Shown here: positions 13,936 through 25,301 of the stretch, piece by piece
Position numbering within the stretch: position 1 is the stretch's first letter
Layout: each line of letters opens with the position of its first letter
Assembly (NCBI RefSeq): GCF_047496725.1
Contig: NC_132978.1
Location: 8,033,001-8,097,000 of the forward strand
Source of the DNA: Anoplolepis gracilipes
Lineage: Eukaryota; Arthropoda; Insecta; Hymenoptera; Formicidae
Direction: 5' to 3'
DNA: 64,000 nucleotides
The notes under the pieces: model-generated
The model's input: only the letters and a program-made list of their open reading frames with translations
The model's database searches: none
What the model was told of the DNA's origin: nothing
Translations under genes and position numbers: made by a program

Positions 13936-14265
13936 CTGCCAAACAAAACTATATTAGTAAGTTTGAAAAAGTATTCATCTGTCATTTATAAATTCATCGC
14001 TCACATTAAGTGATGCGATAGCATTTCTTTTATTTACATTAACCTATAGTTAATATTATAGTTACATTAACGTTATAGTGACAAAATATTAATCATTATT
14101 TTTCACACAAATAAAATATTTTTTTATCTAATAATAATAACATTTAACACACAACATATTTAGGAATTTAACTTCAAACTTATTGATAGCCAGTTTTCGT
14201 GTACAGGTTATATATCCGTTAATTTGTAATTTCAACCATAATCTTGAAACATTTATAATTACCAT

Positions 14266-16195
14266 AATGTGGGATCACACAAATTGTTTGATCAGAAAAA
14301 TCGCAACTAAATTAAATTGAAAAACTGCAGATAAATTATTACAAATCCTCTCATGTAAACAACTCTACGTCTTTTGGGTCACTTTCGCGCATAACGTATC
14401 GCGCATGACCATGACACTATAAGAATATAATAAACGTCAACAGAGAGCAGACAGCAGAGACAATAATTGTGCAAGCCAACAATCAAATGTGATTATACCT
14501 AATTCTTATATTCAACTCAAACAAATTAATAGATGTTATATATGTTATATATGTATTATAGAAATTGAATCTGCTCGAAAAAATTGTGGTTCTCATCTCA
14601 TTTTTTTTTTCTTTAATCGTATTTTAATGCAATAATTTTCTATAAATAATATTACCATAATATGTATATCTATGATAAATATATATAAATTATATATATA
14701 AATATATACAGAAAGTATAAATAAAAATTATTTATATATAAAACAATAATATTTCAATATCTATATATAAAGTAATAATATTTCACCATCGAAGCAATAT
14801 TATTTATTTTTCAAAAAAAAAAGAAAATACAAGAGAAAGACAATTTTAGATTTCTATGCAGCGAAATACATAAAATATGTGAATTTCATAAAAAGTTGGA
14901 AAATAAAAGCGACTCATATATATTATACTGATTATATTTATCTTTTTTTCAGCATTTCTGTGATATATATCCGCTTATTTTCAATATTTATTTTTCGCGA
15001 GGTAAATTTTTCATTTAAAAGTTTATTAATATATATAAAAATACCTGCAGCAATCGAGCAGTGTTCACTTAACGGAGTTGTCACTATTTGTCCAATATAC
15101 AAAACGATCGCCCGATACTTTTTCCGACACTCCCGATATTTTTTCCAGCACTCCCAACATTTTTATCCGGAACTCCCGACATTTTTTTTCCAACGATCCC
15201 GACATTTTTTCTCGGCACTATTCTGTTACATATACGACACTTACGCGATATTTATCACAGTGATTAATTGATTCCGTTTCTTCGATACACGATCCCGATT
15301 CTATGTATATACAAGCATTTTGTGTTACAAATAACCGCGCACACTGTAGACGAACGCGGATGCGGAAACATTTTAACTTCCGTGAGGACCGGTCCGATTT
15401 CCGATTCCGACTGTCGAGTTTATCATCGCGAATCAAATATGGTTGTATGACGTAATCAATTGAAGTTAGTTTCTATTAAACGCAATATTAATGTGTATTT
15501 TAAATAAATTCAAAATATATAATATGCAAATAAATACATATTAAATGCACTCCTACTTGCGTTTCAAAGCGTATAAGATTTGCTCTTATTGATTTATTAA
15601 ATCTTTCGAAATGAAAATGACATGAAATAGAGTGCAAATTAATATCATAAAAAATGGAATAAGCTGCTGTATTTACTTAGAAATGTGACGAATATATATA
15701 ATAAAATATTACTTGCATGACTTTTTTCCTATGAAAATTGTAACAAGATACAATATATTTAGATAGATATTTATAAATATATCACACGACTATTGATACA
15801 AAATCTGATATCTCCTGAAAAATCTATATTCTTATTAATTAATTAAATATATATTATATAATATATTAGGTTAGATATTTATTGTTTTAATCTTACATTT
15901 AATACTTTTCTAGGAACTCTAGAGTTCTACTAAAATTTTGCAATTAACAGACATCCGATGTTGAACGCAGTTTGAATCTTTATAGTATGTAAATTTGAAA
16001 TTAATCACTTGAGTAACGTAGTACATCATATATCGCGTTCACAGTAAATCCATAAATGACTTGCCTTATAGAAGATTCACACTGACACTGCGTCCGACAT
16101 TCACTAGAAAGATTGGTTTTTTAGGGACAAAACTTGTTGTAGTAACTATAATCTCTAGAAAAGCTCTTTTCCTATTGGATATCGGAATATTACGC
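14266..16195. promoter_or_regulatory. Upstream region of kish, up to the palindrome
   Basis: Minus-strand transcription of kish must start here or in the left palindrome arm. A GC-richer patch at about 14380-14470 and a second at 15050-15440 are candidate promoters. The second includes a degenerate minisatellite (15107-15215). No TATA box or initiator could be fixed. The ORFs at 14879-15271 and 15218-15436 run through the repeat and look accidental. Confidence 0.35.
15107..15215. repeat. Degenerate minisatellite, about five units of 21-23 bp
   Basis: Successive units begin CCCGATACTTTTTCCGACACT, CCCGATATTTTTTCCAGCACT, CCCAACATTTTT, CCCGACATTTTTTTT and CCCGACATTTTTTCTC. Read on the minus strand, the unit resembles the short tandem repeat in the putative Sfmbt promoter (near 22270-22345). 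Confidence 0.75.
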
Positions 16196-17061
16196 CAGAG
16201 AGAAGCGTGAGAGACGCCACGGCCCGGTTTTACGTTTACGTGATCCCTGAAAGCGATACGCCCTCTGTGGACATAAAAACGTGGGCATTGAACTACATAG
16301 CCAATATCCACGAATGTTCTCAATGGATAACACATAATGAGCACAGTTTTGGTTGCGATCCGTGCTATGTCCACAAAATTCATTAACACATTTTGCTTAT
16401 TCACTTTCACCTAAAAATAATTTGTTATTTCTCCACACTGGCAATAATTTACTTTTAATATCAAATAACCAAGTAAATATTGTCAATATTCTAATTTTGC
16501 CAATAATATCTTGATTTTTGGTAATTCTTTTTCTTTTAATAAACGCTATTTTTACATTCTACATTTTACAAATTAAAACTTATTTTATATGAAAAAAAAA
16601 TTTCTTTCAACAATTTAATAACTTAAAGTATTATATTGTTCTACAAATACAATAATAAACTATTAGATATCGATAGATTCAATTAAATGAAATAAAAATC
16701 AGATATATTATATACGTATGTATATACGTATATATACAAAATTTTTTTAATTAGAGAAAAATGTTAATTTTTTACTTATTTAAGTAAAAATTGTCCGAAT
16801 TATATCACTGTTCGCTGTCATAATCGTAAAAATTTCATTAATTTTCATTACATATTATTTTAAAAAAGATAAAATAAAAAATAAAAGTTTTAATTTTTAC
16901 TTGACAAGCCGCCGCATTTTAATTTATATAGCTAAAGCATTAGAGCTAAAAGAAGGTCCCCCCTAAATATTTAATCGTATAAATTCTTGTATTACTAATA
17001 AAAAAGTTGGTGCGAGACACTTTCTGTATAACAACTAATCGTGATTTGAAAAAAAAGGAAA

Positions 17062-17360
17062 ATTACTTATCAAAATTAATTAACCCAGATCATTGTTGCA
17101 AGAGACTCTTATGTAACTCTATATATATATATATATATATGATATATAAATACATATTTATAATATAATTTTATTTTAATTAATTACTGTAATTCTATTC
17201 ATCAGTTGACTCGTTTAATTTATCTACTTGTCGCTTTAAATTTACAATTTTAAGAGCAGGACGTTTGATATATTAATTTCGGGAAAAGAAACTTTATTAA
17301 TTACTGTTAATTAATGCCGATTATCCAATTGGCATACTTGTACGCGATTAGTAATATTTA
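17062..17360 (+). repeat. About 270-bp module, copy 1 of 4
   Basis: Starts AATTACTTATCAAAATTAAT and runs to the ACGCGATTAGTAATAT region. It is repeated directly at about 20484-20745 and in inverted form at 20965-21238 and 24365-24650. Copies 1 and 2 differ by scattered substitutions and an AT expansion. Confidence 0.85.
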
Positions 17361-18076
17361 ATTCTAAACTTTGTAATATTTTACTTTAGAATATACTCAT
17401 ATTTTTGTGCGATCGATATCAATATCAATCGGCGAATGTCGCAGGGTTGTGCGCGCTTCGGTGGGCGGAAGGCCCCGACCGATCGATCTATGCCGGCGCG
17501 TATCGATTCGGGTATGGATCCGCGGTTGGATCGTGGTTGGCGGCTTCTCGGGGGCCGCGGTTTCGTCGGCTCGTTCGGGTGGCCGACAAGATGGCCGGGA
17601 ACGGAAAGGACCGCTTTGCTGGAGGCTCGTAGAGCGCTTGGATATGATTAAAAAATGGGCGCTCTGCGCCTCTGCCCATTGTACGGCGGGTGTTGGCCGG
17701 GTAACGAGGCCAGTCTTTGACCACGTACTTTTCTAGCCAGTTGGACCTACCTTTGTTGCTCCTGGCCATATTCATTCTGACTCGATTTTTAGCCAGAGAT
17801 CAAAGAAGAAAAATAATTCCTTCCTATTGCCGGTTAATTATTATCGCCGGCAAATAAGACGATCTAAATTTGTTTAGGATCGTACGATATTATAATCGTT
17901 TTCTAGACGCGTTGTACGTCATTCAGTCGTTTAAAGTCGCAAAAGATAATATAATCATGTATATACCGAAAAAATTATATTCTCGAAATATATACTTTTA
18001 TAAACTCTCCTTATAGATATATTCTTAATAAACGAGAATATTTTCTTCTTTAGATATTAATACTTTTTCGACATAT

Positions 18077-18078
<2 letters not shown>

Positions 18079-18120
<42 letters not shown>
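18079..18120. repeat. (TA)n microsatellite, left arm
   Basis: About 20 TA units. The mirror position in the right arm (23620-23640) has only about ten, so the two arms differ in length here. Confidence 0.9.
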
Positions 18121-18122
<2 letters not shown>

Positions 18123-18895
18123 ACTTGTCAATGTTTTAATAAATTGCTAATGTCAACAATTTATAAAATTTTTTTTTGTAATTATTGAAATTAATGATCT
18201 CAAATATTAAATAATATAATGGTAAAGAAATATCCATTTTTTTTAGTATACATTCTTACATGTTAAGAATATCTAAAATTACTCTACTCTGTAGAAGATT
18301 TCTCCCTTAAACTAATATCAAGAAGATTCTTTTAATATCCATTTTAAAAGAAGATATAAGTAAAGTACTCTTAAGATGAGAATATAATTTTTTCGATGCA
18401 TATAAAATATATTAGCATGTATGTTAGATACTCCTCTGTCGGCAGGTCATTAACATCTGTATCTTTAAAATTGTTTTATAAAACTCATATTACAAATATA
18501 TAATTGAAATTAATATTTTATGTATATTTCATTCATTGTATTCATCATTACATTTTATAATACGTGTTTTGCATAAAATTGGAATAAATATTACATATTC
18601 TTATTCCTAAAATATTTTTCCTTTTCTTTCAATTTATATGTATAACTTTTCTATTTTAACAAAATTTTCTATTAAAAAAAAATGAATAAAAAATATAAAA
18701 TTTTATCTTACATATAATAAAGATACAAAAGAAATTTTTCTATGATTTAAAATTGACTCAGAACTCATTAGAATACGTTATCCTGCCGTCCGAGGGTTAA
18801 AGCAACGTATTTATCTACAATCTACATCTCTATCTACCAGAATCTCTACATAAATTCGTTGCTTTAAAATATAATAAAAGCTTTTTGTCACTCAC

Positions 18896-18943
18896 CGACA
18901 CTGATGCGCAACAGCGGAGTTGTCGCTATTGAAGCTATGTTAT
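18896..18943 (-). other. Mirror copy of Sfmbt 5'-UTR exon 2
   Basis: Identical 48-nt sequence to 22797-22844, with the same acceptor (TTACAG) and donor (GTGAGT), read on the minus strand. If used, it would belong to a transcript running leftward toward kish. Confidence 0.6.
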
Positions 18944-19236
18944 CTGTAACATACAAAATAAAATCCAAATTATAGCAGCGATTTTAAATAATAAATATTA
19001 AAGAATTTATTATTATACTTAATAAATTTATATTCGACGCGTACAATAATAAGCAGATATATATAAATATGGAATAACTTTGTAAATTAAAAAAACTTTT
19101 CTTTTTAAATAAAAACTTTTATAAGATTTATACAAAAATCTTTATCTCTGAGTTTCTTTTGATTAAATCATTCAATTAAAAGAATCGAATTATTTCGTAT
19201 AAGGCATTTATTAATTAATATACAAATAATATTTAC

Positions 19237-19340
19237 CCTGGGGTTGCTCCGCCGATGCAGGATGCCTCTCCTAGGCCTCCTCCTCCTCTTAGATTGTAAG
19301 GGACGTCAGGAACTATTGTTTTATACGCGCGATATACTTT
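19237..19340 (-). other. Mirror copy of Sfmbt 5'-UTR exon 1
   Basis: Minus-strand counterpart of the exon ending at 22503, with the same CCCCAGG/GTAAAT donor. The upstream limit is arbitrary because the transcription start is unknown. Confidence 0.45.
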
Positions 19341-19739
19341 TTTTAATTTGTTGAAACCGCACAAAAATAAAATATTTTAAACCGTACAAAAATAAAAACG
19401 CGCGATAGTTTGACGGTACTCCCGCACTTTCACGCGCGATACTTTGACGGCACTCCCGAATTTCGCAACGATCGAAAATCCTATTTTATCACGCGCGAGA
19501 ATCATACTTGGAGTCGACAGGTCGGGCACGATCAAACTCCAACGAAGGAAAGATCAAAATCAGAATAAATGAACGAAAACACGATCGCGATCGCGACGAA
19601 GTCGAGACAAATGTCAAAAACAATAGCGCTCTATATGTCACTAAGATCGAATGTTATTATTTTATTTCGGAATCATTTTAGACGTACTTTAACACGTTAA
19701 GATTTATCGTAATATTATTACATATTATTCGTATTATTA

Positions 19740-20000
19740 TTACGTATTATCGTCGTGAGAAACACGTACGACGCGCTCGACCTCGAGGTGATCGAACGCG
19801 AGACGCCGGCGCCGACGCCGAAGAAAAACACACGTGCGCACACTACGCCCGCCCAAGTCGGAATGAATGACTCACCGCTGTCACGAGTCGCGTACGCCGT
19901 GGTCTCCCCTCTCTTACCTCTTACTATGGAATGCGTGACGTCAAAGGACAAGGCCGAGTATGCTCATTCTCTCTCTCTCTCTCTCGCGCCAGCAGACAAT
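19740..20000 (-). promoter_or_regulatory. Left (duplicated) promoter-like island with GAGA tract
   Basis: CpG-rich block with a TGACGTCA-type CRE core near 19936 and a CT/GA run at 19969-19984. It corresponds to 21750-22010 in the right arm but is clearly diverged from it. Minus-strand orientation is inferred from the position of the downstream mirror exons. Confidence 0.45.
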
Positions 20001-20483
20001 AACAAATAGGCACTATACAATTTAACGCGTTGAAATATGTACACAATCAAATAATTCTAAAATACATGTAAAATTCTTTAACTAAAATAATATTATTATT
20101 CGATTTAATGCGATATATTTAAAATACATGAAACGCGATTTACGAAATGTGTAAAATATTTTAACGAAAGCAATCTTATAACATTTGCCGTATAACTATT
20201 TAACGATTTCTTTATTATATTCGTTTAAAATTATATCAATGATGTGAACAATTATTTGTAAAAATGATAGGAATTTATAATATAGATACCGGCATATATT
20301 TATAGACGTATAATAATTAAATATAAATTAATAATGAAAAATATGTACAAATTTACTGCCTGTACTTATTACATTTACTATATATGTATAACTCTATGTA
20401 ATTATAGAAATTTGTCATATTATATTAAATAAATATTCTCTCTTTCATCGTAACTATTTAATTAATCATTCATATAAATTACT

Positions 20484-20745
20484 TATCAAAATTAATTAAC
20501 CGAGATCATTGTTGCAAGAGACTCATATATAAGTATATTTATAATGTAATTTTATTTTATTTATTACTTACTGTAATTTTATACATCTATTGACTCGTTT
20601 AATTCATCTATTTGTCGTTTTGAATTTACACTTTTAATAGCAGGACGTTTGATATATTAATTTCGGGAAATGAAACTTTATTAATTACTGTTGATTAATG
20701 CCGATTATGCAATTGACATACTCATACGCGATTGATAATATGTGT
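20484..20745 (+). repeat. About 270-bp module, copy 2 of 4
   Basis: Direct repeat of 17062-17360. It sits at the inner end of the left arm next to the palindrome centre. Confidence 0.85.
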
Positions 20746-20796
20746 CTTCTAATATCCTCGAAAGTTCAAGTTTTATTAATAAAATATTTTACATAA

Positions 20797-20913
20797 ATAT
20801 CGGCAACATACTTCACGAGCAATAATGTATTTTAAAACGCTCGGAAATTCGCTTCTGAATGATTAGGAAAACATATTTGGCAAAGAAGGTATCGCTAAAA
20901 TCCGCGGGAAGAC
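20797..20913. other. Palindrome spacer (117 bp)
   Basis: Unpaired central sequence between the arms. The flanking inverted junction is ATTTTACATAA on the left and TTATGTAAAAT on the right. Confidence 0.9.
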
Positions 20914-20964
20914 TTATGTAAAATATTTTATTAATAAAACTTGAACTTTCGAGGATATTAGAAG

Positions 20965-21238
20965 ACACATATTATCAATCGCGTATGAGTATGTCAATTG
21001 CATAATCGGCATTAATCAACAGTAATTAATAAAGTTTCATTTCCCGAAATTAATATATCAAACGTCCTGCTATTAAAAGTGTAAATTCAAAACGACAAAT
21101 AGATGAATTAAACGAGTCAATAGATGTATAAAATTACAGTAAGTAATAAATAAAATAAAATTACATTATAAATATACTTATATATGAGTCTCTTGCAACA
21201 ATGATCTTGGTTAAATAATTTTGATAAGTAATTTATAT
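20965..21238 (-). repeat. About 270-bp module, copy 3 of 4
   Basis: Inverted copy of the module at 20484-20745, nearly identical to it. Confidence 0.85.
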
Positions 21239-21461
21239 GAATGATTAATTAAATAGTTACGATGAAAGAGAGAATATTTATTTAATATAATATGACAAAT
21301 TTCTATAATTACATAGAGTTATACATATATAGTAAATGTAATAAGTACAGGCAGTAAATTTGTACATATTTTTCATTATTAATTCATATTTAATTATTAT
21401 ACGTGTATAAATATATGTGTGTATCTATAATATAAATTTCTATCGCTTTTACAAATAATTG

Positions 21462-21462
<1 letters not shown>

Positions 21463-21493
<31 letters not shown>
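21463..21493. repeat. (CA)n microsatellite, right arm only
   Basis: About 15 CA units between TTGTT and TCATTGATAT. The matching place in the left arm (near 20240) has no CA run. This is one of the clearest differences between the arms. Confidence 0.9.
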
Positions 21494-21494
<1 letters not shown>

Positions 21495-21749
21495 CATTGA
21501 TATAATTTTTTACGAATATAATAAATAAATCGTGCAATTATAATAGTCATACAGTAAGTCATAAGATTGCTTTCGTTGAAGTATTTTACACATTTCGTAA
21601 TCGCGTTTCATGTATTTTAAATATATGGCATTAAATCGAATAATAATATCATTTTAGTTAAGGAATTTTATATGTATTTTAGAATCATTTGATTGTACAT
21701 ATTTCAACGCGTTAAATTATATCACGTAGTATAGTGCGTATTTGTTATT

Positions 21750-22030
21750 GTCTGGCGCGAGGAGAAAGAGAGAGAGAGAGAATGAGCATACTCGACCTTG
21801 TCTTTGACGTCACGCATTCCATAGTAAGAGAGAGGAGCCCAGCGCGTACGGCGTACGTGACTAAGTGACAGCCATGAGTCATTCATTCTTACTCCGGCGG
21901 GCGTAGTGTGCGCACGTGTTTTTACTCGGATGTCGGCGCCGGCGCCGGCACGTGCGCCTCGCGTTCGGTCACCTCGAGGTCGAGCGCGCCGTACACGTTT
22001 CTCGCGACGATAATATACGTAATAATATTA
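21750..22030 (+). promoter_or_regulatory. Putative Sfmbt promoter region
   Basis: CpG-rich island with a GAGA run (21767-21781), a TGACGTCA-type CRE core near 21809 and a GGCGCCGGCGCCGG block near 21934. It lies just upstream of the inferred 5'-UTR exons. The transcription start is not defined. A short tandem repeat (CGGGAGTGCCGTCAAAGTAT and CGGGAGTACCGTCAAACTAT) follows at about 22283-22345. Confidence 0.5.
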
Positions 22031-22399
22031 CGATAAATCTTAACGTGTTAAAGTACGTCTAAAATGATTCTGAAATAAAATAATAACATTCGACCTTGGT
22101 GACATATAGAGCGCTATTGTTTTTGACATTTGTCTCGACTTCGTCGCGATCGCGATCGTGTTTTCGTTCATTTATTCTGATTTTGATCTTTCCTTCGTTG
22201 GAGTTTGATCGTGCCCGACCTGTCGACTCCAAGTATGATTCTCGCGCGTGATAAAATAGGATTTTCGATCGTTGCGAAATTCGGGAGTGCCGTCAAAGTA
22301 TCGCGCGTGAAAGTGCGGGAGTACCGTCAAACTATCGCGCGTTTTTATTTTTGTACGGTTTAAAATATTTTATTTTTGTGCGGTTTCAACAAATTAAAA

Positions 22400-22503
22400 A
22401 AAGTATATCGCGCGTATAAAACAATAGTTCCTGACGTCCCTTACAATCTAAGAGGAGGAGGAGGCCTAGGAGAGGCATCCTGCATCGGCGGAGCAACCCC
22501 AGG
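22400..22503 (+). other. Sfmbt: Putative Sfmbt 5'-UTR exon 1 (start uncertain)
   Basis: Purine-rich sequence ending CCCCAGG at a GTAAAT donor. No ATG occurs in it or in the roughly 160 bases before it. Splicing to 22797 and then to 26398 produces a leader without ATG before the Sfmbt start codon. Its assignment to Sfmbt rests on orientation, splice sites and position. Confidence 0.5.
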
Positions 22504-22796
22504 GTAAATATTATTTGTATATTAATTAATAAATGCCTTATACGAAATAATTCGATTCTTTTAATTGAATGATTTAATCAAAAGAAACTCAGAGATAAAG
22601 ATTTTTGTATAAATCTTATAAAAGTTTTTATTTAAAAAGAAAAGTTTTTTTAATTTACAAAGTTATTCCATATTTATATATATCTGCTTATTATTGTACG
22701 CGTCGAATATAAATTTATTAAGTATAATAATAAATTCTTTAATATTTATTATTTAAAATCGCTGCTATAATTTGGATTTTATTTTGTATGTTACAG

Positions 22797-22844
22797 ATAA
22801 CATAGCTTCAATAGCGACAACTCCGCTGTTGCGCATCAGTGTCG
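22797..22844 (+). other. Sfmbt: Putative Sfmbt 5'-UTR exon 2 (48 nt)
   Basis: Flanked by a good acceptor (TGTATGTTACAG) and donor (GTGAGT). It contains no ATG. It joins in phase with the 26398 acceptor, but with an in-frame TAG and no ATG upstream it should be untranslated. Confidence 0.55.
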
Positions 22845-23944
22845 GTGAGTGACAAAAAGCTTTTATTATATTTTAAAGCAACGAATTTATGTAGAGATTC
22901 TGGTAGATAGAGATGTAGATTGTAGATAAATACGTTGCTTTAACCCTCGGACGGCAGGATAACGTATTCTAATGAGTTCTGAGTCAATTTTAAATCATAG
23001 AAAAATTTCTTTTGTATCTTTATTATATGTAAGATAAAATTTTATATTTTTTATTCATTTTTTTTTAATAGAAAATTTTGTTAAAATAGAAAAGTTATAC
23101 ATATAAATTGAAAGAAAAGGAAAAATATTTTAGGAATAAGAATATGTAATATTTATTCCAATTTTATGCAAAACACGTATTATAAAATGTAATGATGAAT
23201 ACAATGAATGAAATATACATAAAATATTAATTTCAATTATATATTTGTAATATGAGTTTTATAAAACAATTTTAAAGATACAGATGTTAATGACCTGCCG
23301 ACAGAGGAGTATCTAACATACATGCTAATATATTTTATATGCATCGAAAAAATTATATTCTCATCTTAAGAGTACTTTACTTATATCTTCTTTTAAAATG
23401 GATATTAAAAGAATCTTCTTGATATTAGTTTAAGGGAGAAATCTTCTACAGAGTAGAGTAATTTTAGATATTCTTAACATGTAAGAATGTATACTAAAAA
23501 AAATGGATATTTCTTTACCATTATATTATTTAATATTTGAGATCATTAATTTCAATAATTACAAAAAAAAATTTTATAAATTGTTGACATTAGCAATTTA
23601 TTAAAACATTGACAAGTTAAATATATATATATATATATATAAGATATGTCGAAAAAGTATTAATATCTAAAGAAGAAAATATTCTCGTTTATTAAGAATA
23701 TATCTATAAGGAGAGTTTATAAAAGTATATATTTCGAGAATATAATTTTTTCGGTATATACATGATTATATTATCTTTTGCGACTTTAAACGACTGAATG
23801 ACGTACAACGCGTCTAGAAAACGATTATAATATCGTACGATCCTAAACAAATTTAGATCGTCTTATTTGCCGGCGATAATAATTAACCGGCAATAGGAAG
23901 GAATTATTTTTCTTCTTTGATCTCTGGCTAAAAATCGAGTCAGA

Positions 23945-24313
23945 ATGAATATGGCCAGGAGCAACAAAGGTAGGTCCAACTGGCTAGAAAAGTACGTGGT
24001 CAAAGACTGGCCTCGTTACCCGGCCAACACCCGCCGTACAATGGGCAGAGGCGCAGAGCGCCCATTTTTTAATCATATCCAAGCGCTCTACGAGCCTCCA
24101 GCAAAGCGGTCCTTTCCGTTCCCGGCCATCTTGTCGGCCACCCGAACGAGCCGACGAAACCGCGGCCCCCGAGAAGCCGCCAACCACGATCCAACCGCGG
24201 ATCCATACCCGAATCGATACGCGCCGGCATAGATCGATCGGTCGGGGCCTTCCGCTCACCGAAGCGCGCACAACCCTGCGACATTCGCCGATTGATATTG
24301 ATATCGATCGCAC
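23945..24313. other. GC-rich intronic block with open frames on both strands and a Pho/YY1-type site
   Basis: Both strands stay open for about 95-109 codons, and the mirror block (17407-17775) is nearly identical. No domain is recognisable, and double-strand openness is common in GC-rich islands in AT-rich genomes. The block includes GGCCATCTTG (24124-24133), whose reverse CAAGATGGCC fits the YY1/Pho core. It could be a second promoter or a regulatory element. Confidence 0.35.
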
Positions 24314-24364
24314 AAAAATATGAGTATATTCTAAAGTAAAATATTACAAAGTTTAGAATTAAAT

Positions 24365-24650
24365 ATTACTAATCGCGTACAAGTATGCCAATTGGATAAT
24401 CGGCATTAATTAACAGTAATTAATAAAGTTTCTTTTCCCGAAATTAATATATCAAACGTCCTGCTCTTAAAATTGTAAATTTAAAGCGACAAGTAGATAA
24501 ATTAAACGAGTCAACTGATGAATAGAATTACAGTAATTAAATAAAATAAAATTATATTATAAATATGTATTTATATATCATATATATATATAGAGTTACA
24601 TAAGAGTCTTTTGCAACAATGATCTGGGTTAATTAATTTTGATAAGTAAT
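24365..24650 (-). repeat. About 270-bp module, copy 4 of 4
   Basis: Inverted counterpart of 17062-17360, with a shorter AT run. Confidence 0.85.
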
Positions 24651-25301
24651 TTTCCTTTTTTTTCAAATCACGATTAGTTGTTATACAGAAAGTGTCTCGC
24701 ACCAACTTTTTTATTAGTAATACAAGAATTTATACGATTAAATATTTAGGGGGGACCTTCTTTTAGCTCTAATGCTTTAGCTATATAAATTAAAATGCGG
24801 CGGCTTGTCAAGTAAAAATTAAAACTTTTATTTTTTATTTTATCTTTTTTAAAATAATATGTAATGAAAATTAATGAAATTTTTACAATTATGACAGCGA
24901 ACAGTGATATAATTCGGACAATTTTTACTTAAATAAGTAAAAAATTAACATTTTTCTCTAATTAAAAAAATTTTGTATATATACGTATATACATACGTAT
25001 ATAATATATCTGATTTTTATTTCATTTAATTGAATCTATCGATATCTAATAGTTTATTATTGTATTTGTAGAACAATATAATACTCTAAATTATTAAATT
25101 GTTGAAAGAAATTTTTTTTTCATATAAAATAAGTTTTAATTTGTAAAATGTAGAATGTAAAAATAGCGTTTTTTAAAAGAAAAAGAATTACCAAAAATCA
25201 AGATATTATTGGCAAAATTAGAATATTTACAATATTTACTTGGTTATTTGATATTAAAAGTAAATTATTGCCAGTGTGGAGAAATAACAAATTATTTTTA
25301 G

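Larger units (their letters stand above)
16196..20796. repeat. Left arm of a 9.3-kb palindrome
   Basis: Reverse-complementary to 20914-25516. Matching landmarks include the GC-rich block at 17400-17775 (mirror 23945-24313), the 48-nt exon at 18896-18943 (mirror 22797-22844) and the block at 19237-19320 (mirror 22425-22503). The outer part is nearly identical. The part at about 19740-20480 shows many substitutions and indels. Similarity stops abruptly at 16196. Confidence 0.95.
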
